Shown here: piece after piece, positions 11,890-24,304 of the stretch
How positions within the stretch are numbered: the stretch's first letter is position 1
Layout of the letters: every line of letters starts with the position of its first letter
Origin: Gnetum montanum
Taxonomy: Eukaryota; Streptophyta; Gnetopsida; Gnetales; Gnetaceae
Direction: 5' to 3'
DNA: 64,000 nucleotides
NCBI GenBank assembly: GCA_015680685.1
Contig: MNCI01037673.1
Coordinates: 430,424-494,423, forward strand
Notes under the pieces: generated by a model
The model's database searches: none
What the model saw: the letters and a program-made list of their open reading frames with translations, nothing else
Told to the model about the DNA's origin: nothing
Program-made: the position numbers and the translations under genes

Positions 11890-12420
11890 TAGTTTGAGGT
11901 CTTGGTAGACCATGGCCTTACTAATTTAAGGTCCTAGCAAACTGTGAACCTAGTTTCAAGTCCCAGCATACCATGCTATGCTAGTTTATAGTCCTAGAAG
12001 ACTATTGTGTGCTAGTTTAATGTCATGGAAAACATGTTATGCCACTTTAAATTCATGGTGGACTACTATTTTATAGTCATAGTAGATGCATTGTGCAATT
12101 TTAACGTAATGACCTAAGGATGAGTTGTGCCAGTTTAGCATCATAGTGGATGAATGCTTTGCTAGTTTAACATCATAGTGGACAAATGCTTTGGTAGTTT
12201 AACATCGTAGTGGATGAATTATGTCAATTTAACATCGTACTAGACAAATTATGCCATTTTAACATTGTAGTAGATAAGCTATCCCAATTTAGCATCATAG
12301 CAAATGAATTCTACCAATTTAATGTCATAGAAAATGAGCTATGCCAATTTAGCATTATCGCAAACGAATTGTGCTAGTTTAACATTGTAATAGACAAGTG
12401 CTTACTTTGTTTTATTAAGG
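11890..12420. repeat. Minisatellite, TTAAACTAGCA type
   Basis: Many diverged units of about 35-40 bp contain gctagtttaacatcatagtgg (minus strand: ctatgatgttaaactagc). The P counterpart is 40385-40860. Confidence 0.85.
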
Positions 12421-12430
12421 TGCAGTGCTA

Positions 12431-13640
12431 CATGCTAGATATAATACAGCTTCAAGTATGAATGGTTCATTGGATTGGCAAACTCATTTCCATCTTGATC
12501 AGCAAGCTTGAATGCTCCATTGTCCTAGGCCTTAGTGACCAGGAAAGGCCCTTCCTAATTAGCTAAGAATTCATCTATGGATTTGTGAATGGTTTTAAGG
12601 ACTAGGTCACCTTTCCTAATTAGATGTTGATGCTAGTTGTGATGGTCCTTTTGTCATTGCTTCTCTTGATACCATTCAATGCAATCAAGCATATGCATGC
12701 ATTCTTTCTCTATTGAGTCGAGGTCTATAGTTCTTAACTCATTATTCCAACCTTCGTCAATAAAGTCCAAGAGGATTACTCAAAGTGATGGAACCTATAA
12801 TTCAAGTGGAAAAACTACTTCAAATCCATAGATGAGGCTATAAGGCATCATATTTGTTGCTATTTGGCATGTTGTGTGGTAGGCCTAAAGTGTGTAAACT
12901 AGTTGCTCATGCCATCGTTGTTTGCTATTGCTTAGCATTTTCCTGAGAAGGTTGACGATGACCTTGTTAGTGGCCTCTGCTTGGCCATTTACTTAAGGGT
13001 AGTATGGCGATGAAAAGGAATGTTTTATGCCAAAGTGCTCATAATAGGCATTGGTTTCAGTGCTACTAAATTATGGCCTATTTTCCATTACTATGATCAT
13101 GGGTAAGCCAAAACAAGTCAGTATGTTGTCTAACATGAATTTGCAAACTTGTTGTGATGTCATCTTCCTAAGGGGAATAGCCTCAACCCATTTGCTAAAA
13201 TACTTAGTTATAGTTATTATGAAAAAATTCCTTGCGAAGGACTTAGGTATTATGGGTCCGATGATATCCAAGCCCCAATGTTTGAATGGCTACATGATTT
13301 GCATTATATGCAATTCAATTGGTGACACATGCATTAAGTTGCTATGCTATTCAAAAGTATTGAAGTTTTGACTTTTAATACATAATTTCTTTTCATGTAA
13401 GGACAATAGTAGCTTAGCTGTCTAATTTTTGCTACCATTGTCCTCAATGCAATATGACCTCTGCATAGTCCTTCATGGACTTGCTCAATGGTTGTTTGTG
13501 CTTTACTATTACTTACACAGGTTAGTAGTATGCCTTCATAGGACCTATGACATCATGTGTTATCACCTACAATGATGTACAATCATGAATGTTTGCGTAC
13601 TACATCTTTTTGAGTAGTAGTTAAGTGTTTTAAGGGCTTA
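12431..13640 (-). pseudogene. M integrase remnant
   Basis: On the minus strand the core begins MDIIGPIIPKSF with the first catalytic Asp near 13271. The second motif reads VMENRP, where Glu replaces Asp at 13083-13085. The third keeps its Glu in GQAEATNKV. P has the opposite defect. The upstream zinc-binding half is decayed. The C-terminal part reaches 12431 and matches P around 40180-40340. Two copies aligned over the whole domain leave little doubt about identity. Confidence 0.8.
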
Positions 13641-14908
13641 CCCTATAGAAGGTACACCTTGATGTCATCATACCACTCTTTTGCGTGAGTGGTGCTAACT
13701 ATAGCTATAGATGCATCATCAATAGTTTGCATGATAGCTGCGATGCAATTTGCCACTGAGGTGCACAATGCATTGAACATGCTAGGTGCGATGCTAAGGG
13801 CTAACATTGCTAGTACATTGGCAATGGCATTTTCATTTTGGAAAATATGTTGGACATCGGAAATTGAAAAGTGTTGAAGCAGGTGCTTTGCCAAGTCATA
13901 GTAAGGTTGTAAATGTTATGCCTTGTAGGCATAAACCTCTATTCCCTAGTTAACGACTAGCTATGAGTCACCTTAGATCACTATGTGTTGGATCCCTAGG
14001 GTCCATGTTGCAAGGATACCTTGGAGGAGACCTTTGTACTCTGCCATGTTGTTAGTGCAAGGAAATGTAAAATGATATGTGAAGGGTCAAATTTTCCTAG
14101 AGGAAAATGTGATAATAGGAGTGGCGCTACCCCCTCAAGAGGTTGAAGCTCTGTTGAAATGCAAGAGTGCCTTGTAGTTGTCAAGCACTTGGCTAATACT
14201 GTTGACATGCTCATCTTGGAACTCAAGGTCTATGCTGGCTTGATCATCTACCGATGAAGTTTTGAGTTATGCAGCTATAACTTGACCTTTTATTGAGGCT
14301 TTCACAATGTAATGTAGGTAAAACTTTGCTATTATTGCTTTCCACTATGCAACACGACTACTCTCATAGATATTTTTCATTATAGCTCAGAGTACATTAT
14401 TCTTGCAAATGATGTTAACTTGGTTGTAGAAGAGGTAATGCCTCCACTTCTTTAGTGAGAAGACTAGGGCAAGGTAGTGCTTTTCCACATCATTTTATTT
14501 TGCCTCATGGGCTACTAATACATTGCTCAAGTAGTAAACTAAGACCTCTACACCATCATCTCATTTTTGCAAGAGAAAAGAAGCAATGGATGTGTCAAAA
14601 ATGGCAAGGTAGATGTAAAAAGGTTTATCTCCTTGCAGAGGGTGAATCGTAGGCAATTGTGCTAGCTCTTGCTTAAGGTTCTCAAATTCTTATTGCCATT
14701 GAGTGGTCCACACAAAGTGAGCTCCTTTCTTGAGCAAATGTTGCATTGGCTATAGCTTGTCAGTTAACTAGGTAATAAACTTGTGTATAAATTGTAACCT
14801 ACCTTGTAACCCTTATAGCTCCTTAAGGTTGCTCGATGGTGCTAAGTTGGTTATGGCCCTAACCTTGTTGGGGTCTATGCATATTCCTACTTCAGATACT
14901 ACAAAGTT
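13641..14908 (-). pseudogene. M RT C-terminus, RNase H and second RNase H remnant
   Basis: The minus strand continues RT after the assembly gap (matching P from about 37907), then RNase H, then the archaeal-type second RNase H, whose tail is readable at 13894-13643 (the IANVLAMLALSIAPSMF stretch and then AKEWYDDIKVYLL). The double RNase H arrangement is characteristic of the Tat lineage. Stops and frameshifts are frequent. Confidence 0.75.
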
Positions 14909-15388
14909 NNNNNNNNNNNNNNNNNNNNNNNNNNNNNNNNNNNNNNNNNNNNNNNNNNNNNNNNNNNNNNNNNNNNNNNNNNNNNNNNNNNNNNNNNNNN
15001 NNNNNNNNNNNNNNNNNNNNNNNNNNNNNNNNNNNNNNNNNNNNNNNNNNNNNNNNNNNNNNNNNNNNNNNNNNNNNNNNNNNNNNNNNNNNNNNNNNNN
15101 NNNNNNNNNNNNNNNNNNNNNNNNNNNNNNNNNNNNNNNNNNNNNNNNNNNNNNNNNNNNNNNNNNNNNNNNNNNNNNNNNNNNNNNNNNNNNNNNNNNN
15201 NNNNNNNNNNNNNNNNNNNNNNNNNNNNNNNNNNNNNNNNNNNNNNNNNNNNNNNNNNNNNNNNNNNNNNNNNNNNNNNNNNNNNNNNNNNNNNNNNNNN
15301 NNNNNNNNNNNNNNNNNNNNNNNNNNNNNNNNNNNNNNNNNNNNNNNNNNNNNNNNNNNNNNNNNNNNNNNNNNNNNNNNNNNNNNNN
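14909..15388. other. Assembly gap (480 N)
   Basis: The gap removes the catalytic core of the M reverse transcriptase. The same interval in P (about 37135-37907) is roughly 770 bp, so the N-run either is a placeholder size or hides a deletion. Open frames running through the N-run are artefacts. Confidence 0.98.
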
Positions 15389-15663
15389 GAGGAACTTGGT
15401 TTTAGCATTTTTGCCTCACCATTAGGTGTAGCCACAGGGATCTCGACAAGGGAATCCTCTATGATATCCCCTAGCTCTAGATCAATAGCCTTAACTAGAT
15501 GGTTGAGCTAGTCTAGTGGTGCTTCTACGGATGCTATGTATTTGTTGTAGGTTGTAGGCTCGAGGTCTAAGTAATGAGGGTCAATGTATCATTGAATGTT
15601 GCCATGAGACTCCATGAGGACTAAAGGTGAGAAGATCTGCTCCTACATGGCCATGTCGTGTTC
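15389..15663 (-). pseudogene. M pol exon start, N-terminal to RT
   Basis: On the minus strand the exon begins GAACACGACATGGCCATG right after a splice acceptor, and reads SPLVLMESHGNIQ and LDLEPTTYNKYIAS. P has the equivalent exon from 36867, with SPLVLTGPHGDIK and LDLDPTTYTKYIT. The agreement across the junction, and its loss inside the intron, supports the exon boundary. Confidence 0.75.
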
Positions 15664-16038
15664 CTACAAAAGTAAACCAGAAAATGTCAAGTGAAATCTA
15701 TTTTAGCAAAGTTAATATGCATGAATAAGAAAAAGAAATCCAATGAAATCTACCTAAGTATGCATGCAAGTTGCTATGGGAGGTAAACATGTTTGTGCTA
15801 GTTTTAGGCCTCGAAAGGCCATGAATGTGTCAAACATGCCATTCCAGGGAGGCCTAGTCATGCTTGATAGTGAAATTGACTGGTGCATTAGTAGGGCAAC
15901 AAAAAATCATGATATTGGGCTAAGTATGGATGATTATGCTCTCACCCAACTATGCTTCCACCCAATGATCCTCTCCACTAGATGTTTGGTGTGGAGCATA
16001 GTTTCTGGTTGGTGGATCATTAAATGACCCCAAGAGGG

Positions 16039-16044
16039 TATATA
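16039..16044 (+). promoter_or_regulatory. TATA-like box of the antisense gene (M copy)
   Basis: gagggtatataggc lies 118 bp before the paired ATG. P has ggatataaagg 125 bp before its ATG pair. Just upstream is the module atgctctcacccaactatgc, also present in the LTRs. Confidence 0.55.
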
Positions 16045-16156
16045 GGCACAATTTTACCATAGTAACTTATCATTTTTATCATTTTACCATGATGTTAAGT
16101 GTGTAGTCTTACTGCTACTTTTTCCATCACTGTCAGTGAAGAACGAAGTTGGGGAA

Positions 16157-19100
16157 ATGATGACCCATTGAGGTGGACGCCTTCACCTAAGGTTGGCAAA
16201 CATTACCGAGGGAGAGAGAGTGTTAAACCACATATTACAAGCATGCATGAAGGAGAGGAGACCATCGACATCAACCAGATACATTGACTACACTCTTCCC
16301 TTTTACATCATTTTTGTTCATTTTTTGCAAAGGGTTTTCATAGTGAGAGCTTTTTTATCTTTGTTTTGGCTTGTGTGGGGTAGAGTTGCATAGATTGTAC
16401 ATTGCAATGTTTTATTGCAAGGCCATAGCTATTGGTGCACCATGGCTATGGTCATGACCACAGGGGACCACAACTATGATCACACATCATATTATTCTAT
16501 TTATTTGTTTCTATTTTTTGCATTTGCCATTTGTAGGGTTAAACCCCTTGAACAATGCTAGGGCCTATGCATTACACCCTGTGGCACGACCGCAAAGGCC
16601 ATGGCTGTGACTATGCACTATGATGTAGCCCCTGGGGATGACAATAGCTATTTGGCATCCTCTATCACCCAACATAATTTCTTTGTTCCTTTTTGTGCAT
16701 GATGTGGGGCTTAGGGCTAGGATGTTTTGCATGTTGCACCGTGGTGCAACTATGGAGGTAGTGGTAACCATTGCACACTACAACATGGCTACAGAGGACT
16801 ATAGTCACCATTGTGTGCCCCTTTGTTTCTTTTTTTCTACTTTTCAAGGCTTAAAGATCTTGCAAGTGCACATAGGGTTTAAGGTTGCAGGGCCTTGCAT
16901 GCTGTGACATGGCCATAGGCGTTGCAATCACAAAGGACGCTAGGGTTCTTGTAGTGACTAGGGATGATCTACCACAAGGGTAGGAAGGAAGGTGTGGCTT
17001 TGTCCCTGGGTTTTTGTTTTGCCTATTGGAATGCTTAGGACTTCTCCAAGGGATGGCCGTAGGGGCTATAGCTGTCGTTGCACCCTACAACGTAGCCACA
17101 TGGGGCCATGGTTGTGAATAGTGTTGGAGCTTGTATGTCCTTCTTTTTTGTCTATTTTTTTAATAGTGATAGGGGGCATGACCTACCATAGTAGTGTCAA
17201 GATGAGGCTTAATTGGGCATGGCACCATGGGGAGACTATACTCGCCATGGCTATGGGACTACACTTTCCATGTGTGGAGGGCGTAGTCAACTAAGTGTGC
17301 ACTGGAATGCCCACCTTGCCAACTATTTGCCAAAATGTGTCTACTAAAGTGTCCATTTTTTTGGGACCATGCTCTCCACTAAGATAGCTCAAAGTTAGTC
17401 AAAATTTCATGATTTTTGGGACTATGCTCTCCACTGAGGGGGAGTAGTCCAAAGTTAGAAAATATTTTGCCAAAATTTTGTTAATTATGCATGATGTTAA
17501 ACTTGCAAATATAGCATTAAGCCTATAAAAACATGTTATACCCCAGTGAGTGCTAAGCACATCAAACAAGTTAAGCAATGTTCTACACCTGAGGGGCCTC
17601 AAAGTGTATTGCCAAAATTGCATTTTTGCGAATTTATGTTAGTAATTTATAATATATATGTCAAAATTTTGCATCTATAAGTATACACTAATGCTTTAAC
17701 TATTGCTTGCTAATTGTAGGGTGCTACTAAAGCCTATCTTGATAGTGGTTGACATCGTAAGCATCCTATGTTGCATGAGTGAACCTGTCCCTAACATGCC
17801 TACACTAGATATGCAACTGGACCGTCAAGCACTGTGGTTCTGACTAGGGGACTCAGGAGTTCCTAGAATACCTACTACAACAATTTAGTGTGATCATGTG
17901 GTCACACTTGGTGGTGGAGGCTACTAGTGCCATCACTGAGACGTTGTTACCTGTGGCTAACTAGGGCATCCTAAAGTTCATCTCAAATGAGCCCACTGTG
18001 AGTGTCAATAGGGTAGCTAGTTCAGGTAGAGGTCCTAGGAGTGCTCAACAACTATCTAGGGTATGATGCATGACAAGGTTTTCTTATTATAATAAGAACA
18101 ATATCCTTTTCATGACGTTGTGAGTACATACCCTATTCCAAAACCCACTTGGAACTATCTACTATGTTGGAGGGTAAGTGCTTTTATGGCTCTCACAGTG
18201 TTTCTCACTGCTAGTTCATGTTAAATTGCTAACATCCCATGGTTAAAACTAGATTCAAAATTGATGAGAAAGTTTTGCATGATGAAACAAATGCTCTAGC
18301 CTTAACTCACACTACCCTGGAGGTATTCTCATCATGCAAAAATGTTTTGGCAGTTGTGATTAAGTAGGTGGGGTATGATCTAAAGGCCTAACCCTCCCAA
18401 TACCTGAAGGCATACGAGCAATGCAAGACCCACAACTAGTTGGATAAGAAGTGGATTGTTAATGAGATTAACACCAAGGAGATGCTTGCAATGCCACGCC
18501 CATCTCACATCCCATTTGTACCACATACATATCTCTGTTTTGGCTCATGTGGTTACTCATGCATGCCTTTTAGTTTACCTCATTTGCATGATGCTAATGT
18601 TGTTTTGCTTTGTGTTGTAGCAGTAGTTGCCTTAGCTAAGGTGATGATGATCACCATAGGTCGCACAAAGGCCATCCTCATCATGAAATATGGCAATATA
18701 GAGGATGCCCAACACTAACTGTGCCACAATGAACTAGATGCATTAATTTCTTGACATACACATGATGGGTTAATGGACCTATTCTTGGCCCTTAGCTCAA
18801 GTATCCTAGTGGCTGAAATGGTCACCATCATCAACTCATTTAGCAGCAATGTCAAATAGTTTATCACTTGAGTGAGTGACATGATAATAATGTTGAACCT
18901 AAGCAAAGCCTTTTTTGCTAATCTCTTTGGCATTCCTATTGATGACCTGATGATTGTCAATAAGGCCAACAGGGAGGTGGACTGTAGAGTAGTGATCAAG
19001 GACTAGTTGGAGGCCACTCAATCCCACAAGGGCATACTGATCAAAGATGTGCTAGTGTCTGAGGTGCAGGAGCTCTACCCTCTATTTTGTGCTCATGCCT

Positions 19101-21188
19101 TTCCAAAGCTACTTTCACAAGGAAAGATCCTAAGGGTGGAATAGGCACGAGTGGTGATGGAGGTGTTGCTAGAGGGTACAAGGTTCAACTGGGCCATGTG
19201 CATAGCCATCGGCTTGCATGTGAATATTTTTAAGCTTTGATTCAACCTCCAAGCAAGGTCCCACATCCATTTCACATTCTTCATAGGGTACCTATGAAGG
19301 TTCGTAGGGCTTTTGGTTGTGTAAGACAATGGGCAGTGGGTGGTGCAAGATCATAAGCAACTATCTAGGCTATGGATCAAGCATATGTTCTTAACCACAC
19401 ACACAAAGAACCCCTTAGAAGGGATCGATGAGTCATTATTAGTAATGACCAAGGGTTGCATGGGGAACTTGCATTGTTTATGTGATAGCATGGGTGAGGG
19501 CCCTCCAGTTAGCACTAGGGATGTAAGCAAGGCAGATCACTACATAGTAGAGATGGTGGGGCCATCTAAGGCTAAGATCAAGAGGTTGAATCCTCCAGAG
19601 AAAACTGCTACTGAGATAAGGAAGCCAAGTAACAAAAGGATTCAAATCAAGCTACAAATCTTACATGTAGATTTTGTAGGTTAGTATGCATAGATTCTTA
19701 GATGCTTTAGTTACATTCATATATGTATTTTTATTTTTATGTTTTTTCTATTATGCTATGCTATTAATTAGCTAATAATGTGTTATGCATACTAATGTGC
19801 TATATGCATTAATCACAAAAAAAGAAGAGAGGGTTGCAAGAGTAGCAACTAAGGCAGTAGTGAATGAAGCAACTCCTTAAGCTAAGGAGGAAGAGGCTTA
19901 TGGAGAATAGCTTCATCAGGTGGTAGAGGCCCTCTAGTGTTTGGATGAAGAGGAATTGCTCCACCTTGATGGGGGTGATTTTGATAGTTTTTCAATGGTA
20001 CGTAGCTAGGTAAGCCCCCTGCACTCATACCTGAGGGCTTGCTAGATAATCAACTTGTATTTACATCTATCTTCCCTTGTTTACTCTAATATCTTTAGCT
20101 ATTAGGCCAGATGCTAATTGCATCATTGTAGTATAACATTAGATGTTCCTACTAGTGGTCCCACATCTACTTATCACATGAATCCATGGGTAGATATGCT
20201 AGATAAACTTGACTTTATGGAAGGCATCATTGAGGACATGGTGGACTGCTTGCGACAAGTGGACCTTGAGCTTAGTATGTGTGTGATGTTTTCATTTTAT
20301 GCTATCTTGCTTACTACTTAAATGCTTAGTTTTCATCTAAGATTGTCCAGTTGTTGTATGGCTATAAGTCCTAAACTATAGTGGGACCCAAGCAAGGTGG
20401 CAAGGTGGATGCCCTACCTGACCTTCCTCCCAAAGTTGATCAAGTACCTTGTCACATGTACGAGGCATCCAATAAGTGCACACTTTCCTATGTGAAGGCC
20501 TTGTGGGTCTACAAATGCTCGAATGAGCACCTGTGGAAATGTGTGCACAAAATGTAGGAGAGGTTGACTAGCTAGGATGAGAAGATCAAGGATTTTCAAT
20601 TCAAATACGAATTTATAGCAACTAGATCATAGGGACATGGCACTTGGCATACCTTTGAGATCGAGTATGTTAAATATTAGATAGCTCTTAGAGGTAGGAA
20701 TGAGGCCACACATGAGCTAAATGAGCAATGACTTTAGATGAATTTGCTCACCTAGAAGAACTAGGAGTGGAAGAATTATAGCACCAAGATTTATTGGTAG
20801 GGATAGATGCAAAAGAATCACAAGCATTAGTACAAGCAAGAGCATGATGCATTCCTCAAATGATACAAAGAAGAGTACCGAATACCATTGCCTTGAGTTA
20901 TTTCTTGAGGTGATCAGCAAGAGGTAGGCATATGATTTGTTCGCATAGAATATAGTCATGAGTGACTTCCCTATGAGACAAATTTTCACCCCCTCTAGAG
21001 AGGCCTCTTCTATTACATTTTCTATGGAGCCACCTACATGTACCACCATGAACAAAGGCAAAACCCTTGTGGGCATTGACTTTGGCGAAGAGGACTGGAT
21101 GCAACTTTCCAAGGCCAAGGTCCTCCAACACTTAGAGGTTGGCCTTGGAAAGTTACCTCCAAAACTTATCAATGTAGGACCCTCTTAG
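16157..21188 (+). pseudogene. Antisense seven-exon gene inside M, unknown function
   Basis: I do not recognise this gene. Comparison with the P copy gives exons 16157-16278, 17720-18173, 18253-18506, 18627-19679, about 19827-20045, 20137-20274 and 20382-21188. The start is a conserved ATG ATG and the end a conserved TAG after GPS. Intron phases (2, 2, 1, 1, 1, 1) agree with one frame through all exons, giving about 1000 residues. Intron 2 has a perfect GTAAGT donor. In M, donors 1, 3 and 5 and acceptor 5 are mutated but intact in P. Exon 4 is largest and reads TRFNWAMCIAIGLHVNI and HIHFTFFIGYL. Exon 7 ends GKTLVGIDFGEEDW and then LEVGLGKLPP. No signal peptide or obvious catalytic motif was seen. 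Stops occur (for example codon 5), so this copy is dead. Confidence 0.75.
16410..17170 (+). repeat. Diverged tandem repeats in intron 1 of the antisense gene (M)
   Basis: About five units of roughly 150-190 bp share segments such as catggccatagg, ttgcaccctacaacgtagcc and tgtttctttttttctacttt. P intron 1 has a similar array at 34890-36010. Confidence 0.5.
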
Positions 21189-21464
21189 GTTAGTTGGTTT
21201 TTATACTTTTTAATGTTTTAATTTAGCTCATATAGTGCATATTTGCTTACTAATTGCACATGTAAGTTAATGGTTGTGGAAAGTACCAAGCGATGTCGTT
21301 GGCCCCAACGATGCATTTTTGATATCTGATGTTATTCACGCTATGTATATCTATGCATATTATATTTGCTAGATGATTATTTTCTATCTGTAAAATTTTA
21401 TCCCTATGTGATGATTTTATTATGTTTTCTATGAGTATTTGAGTCTATTGTCAATTTAAAGCCT

Positions 21465-21850
21465 TGATAGCCCCATGCTAGTTTCAGGCCATAGTGGGAT
21501 GGCTAATGCTAGTTTTGGCCATTTTAGGCCATGCGTTTACTAGTTTTAGATTGTTTTGGGCCACAGGTGATAGTTTAAGGTCATTCCAAGCAACATTTTG
21601 CTAGTTTTAAGGCCATCCTAGGCCATAGTGATAATGGTATTTTAGGGCCATTTTGGGCCTTTGCAAAGGAATTAAAAGTGATAATTTTAGGCCATTCTAG
21701 GCTACTAGGTTGCTAGTTTAAGGCCATAGCAGGCCATGTTGATAGTTTAAGGCCATTCCAAGCCATGACAATGGAGATCAAGAGTCATAGTTTAAGGTCC
21801 TTTCAGAACACAATGTTGCCAGTTTAACACCATGGTAAGCCGAGTATTAC
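21465..21850. repeat. Minisatellite at the intron edge (M)
   Basis: About ten units of roughly 30 bp, type gctagtttaaggccattccaggcca. It lies between the antisense gene's stop codon and the intron donor. P has a shorter array at 30283-30430. Confidence 0.8.
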
Positions 21851-22109
21851 TATCTCACCTTTTGTAATTTTGGCTTTTATGATTTTTATGCATTTTGATG
21901 TTTTTAAAGCAATCACTACAGAAGTGTAAACTAACAAGCAAATACATGAACAAAGCAAACGAATGCAAGAACCAAGCAAGTAAATGTGTAATCTAAGAAA
22001 TTAAGCTAAATACAAATAACATGCGACCATGCTATCCTAATGCAACACAAATGCCACATAAGTAGAGAGTAGGGTATAGGGCATGCAGAAGTGAATACTG
22101 GGCAAGCAC

Positions 22110-24304
22110 CTAGCATATTTTGGACTAAGGAGATACCATAATCACACAATTACTTCCTAATCTAATATGGGTTAAGGGGCACATAGGGTCTATATTGCAC
22201 TATCTGCTATTCTCCTTAACCCTCACTTACTACGTTAAAGGCCAATTCTACCCAAAGGGCATCCTCTGGGAGGTCATTAGCTTCCACTTCTTCTTCAAGT
22301 ACATCAACCTCTTGCATTTCATTGTCTACCATAGGTGCATCATCAAGAAATTCAACCTTTGATCCTTGCTCAATATCTACTTTGTTGATGGCTAGAAAGG
22401 CAGCATTATCACCATGTGATAACTACACCACCTTCGTATGGAAGGTGGATCTCTTGATGAATTGGAGAGGAGATGACCTATAACTAGGCTAGCCAAGGCC
22501 TACCTAGTATCAAGTTAAAGGCTAACATCTCCTCTATGATGATAAATTCATCCATGATGGGAAAAGCATCCCTTGCTATGAAAGCTATGGTAACCATGCC
22601 CCTGACAACGACACATGACCAATTGAAGGATTTCAAACATGTGGTTTTTGTTGGCTTGTCCTAGTTTGTGAGGCCTAGCTTGTAACGACAATGTATGAGA
22701 TTACATTTATTATTGCCCCATCATCAATGTGCACTATTCGAATCTTGCATTTTCCAACACATATGATGATGAACATGGGGGCCGTTATGACTTCACCCTC
22801 CTCAAGGTTTCTCTTAATTTCTTTATTGCAAAACACTAGGAATGTTGAACTTGATTTCTACAACGCAGGGGCCAACATCACTGCATGGATGGAGTTCTCA
22901 TCTATAGGGATGTCCTCCATGATAGGAATGGAGGTCAACATCTACATCAGTGCCTCGAAGTAAGCAAAGGAGGTCATGATTAGGTAATATAAGCTTAATG
23001 TTGTATTTTTTTGCTTGAGCGCTTGCTTGAACTGGGCTAATGCATCCAGGAAGTCATTACCAATGGCAATGTTTTTGTTGGATTTAACTTCCTCCATGTT
23101 TCCTAAGTGATGGATTTCTCATGGAGGCAACTTAGGCTTTGTTGGCTTGACCTATGCAAGGGCCTCAGTGCTTGGTTGCGATTTGCTAGTAGTGGCCTCA
23201 ATTGTTTTAGCCATGGGGATTGTAGATATAGGAACCAACTTCCGTGGACCGAGCACTCTTTGGTCTTAATTTTGCCTAATCATTCTATCTGTGAGACACT
23301 CATTGGGTCTCCTAGGTTACCACCTAAAGGGTCTACTAATGTTCCTAGTAGGATTGGCCCTTGGACGAGAAGGAACCAATGCATTGGCTACCGTTGGACT
23401 TTGGGCAGGTGAAGGGTTAGCATGTTATGGCATCCATACAATGAAGGATAGCTGAATTGTTCTTGTTGTGACATGTTGTGGGGCCCTAACCACAAAGGAC
23501 ATGGTGGGTGCTTGAGGTGGCACTCTAATAATGAAAGAGAGCCTCAAACCTATAGGGGCCGAGGGGACCCTTGCGCTACCAAAGGACACACAAACCACGA
23601 ATAGCCACTACACCAATCCTAGGTTGTCATCAATGCTAATAGCATTTATGAAATAGCCAATATCATTTACATTTCAAGGGTCCTTGTACACCCTCATAGA
23701 TTGGATCTCTAGCCTGACTAGGTTTGTAGCATTGAGGACCAGCTCACCTCTATTGATCATCTTTTGAAAATCATCTTACAAGACTAGGCAAAAGTTTGTG
23801 CTATGACTAGACATCTAGTGGTAATGGTATAACCAATCTAGCCGAAAATGTTTTGGTGTTGGGGCCTCATTTGATGCTATAGAAGCAAGGTTTCTAAGTA
23901 GCCCACAATATCTGTTATGTCTTTTATGGGCATCCTCAAACATTTGCTTATATTGTATGCACCTAACGTTTAACTGTTGTTCCAACAACTCTAAGGGCTT
24001 TACTGGCAATAGGGTGTACTTGGAGAAATTCTTACACTCAAAGTTAGGCCTTTGACCAACTTGCCTCATGGCCACTATAGATGTAGAAGGGTTTGTTACC
24101 TTAACATCAGGGTTGGCAACTTTGTTGTTGGCTAGGGCTTTGGGTAGCCTAGTTGTCAACCCCTAGTTCGTTTCCTTGGCCTCTTTGGCTACGACTGCCA
24201 CCATTGTAGTTTACTTTCCCTTGACCTTGTCTCTCCTCATGTGCTGGTTCTTATAGGCCATGTAGACTAGGTCCTTATTGGCTTTCACCACATCCTCTAT
24301 GCTC
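22110..24304 (-). pseudogene. M gag C-terminus and protease remnant
   Basis: Read on the minus strand from 24304: a Lys/Thr-rich stretch, then RPNFECKNFSKYTLLPVKPLELLEQQLN, the zinc-finger-like region (decayed), MINRGELVLNATN, and protease with VHIDDGAIINVIS (active-site region, normally D-G/S) near 22670 and a well-kept LILGRPWLA near 22490. After this, DYGISLVQNML leads to the candidate donor at 22110. About 940 bp of gag between this piece and the N-terminal piece at 43887 are missing, lost with the left end of P. Confidence 0.8.

Larger units (their letters stand above)
10621..12430 (-). other. M 3' untranslated region with two minisatellites
   Basis: This 1.8 kb between integrase and the purine tract has no credible ORF. 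It is homologous, in inverted orientation, to 40371-42182 of P. It holds two arrays, annotated separately. Confidence 0.7.
15664..22109 (-). other. M candidate intron between protease and RT, carrying an antisense gene
   Basis: On the minus strand the acceptor is GGTTTACTTTTGTAG at 15664, with a good pyrimidine tract, and a candidate donor GTGCTTGCC begins at 22109. P has the same borders (29993-36866). Ogre elements are known to carry an intron here, but much shorter. The acceptor is convincing. The donor is tentative, because joining at it would put protease and RT in different frames in P. Confidence 0.6.

Noticed and set aside
11890-12420. Possible CRISPR-like array
   Set aside because: Units are contiguous and diverged with no unique spacers, and this is plant DNA. 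It is a minisatellite.
13051-13371. 106-codon + strand frame
   Set aside because: It is the complement of the M integrase core, which is recognisable on the minus strand.
14781-15435. Long open frames on both strands across the N-run
   Set aside because: They are open only because unknown bases cannot form stops.
20717-21172. 151-codon minus-strand frame
   Set aside because: It lies opposite exon 7 of the antisense gene, whose frame is supported by the second copy.
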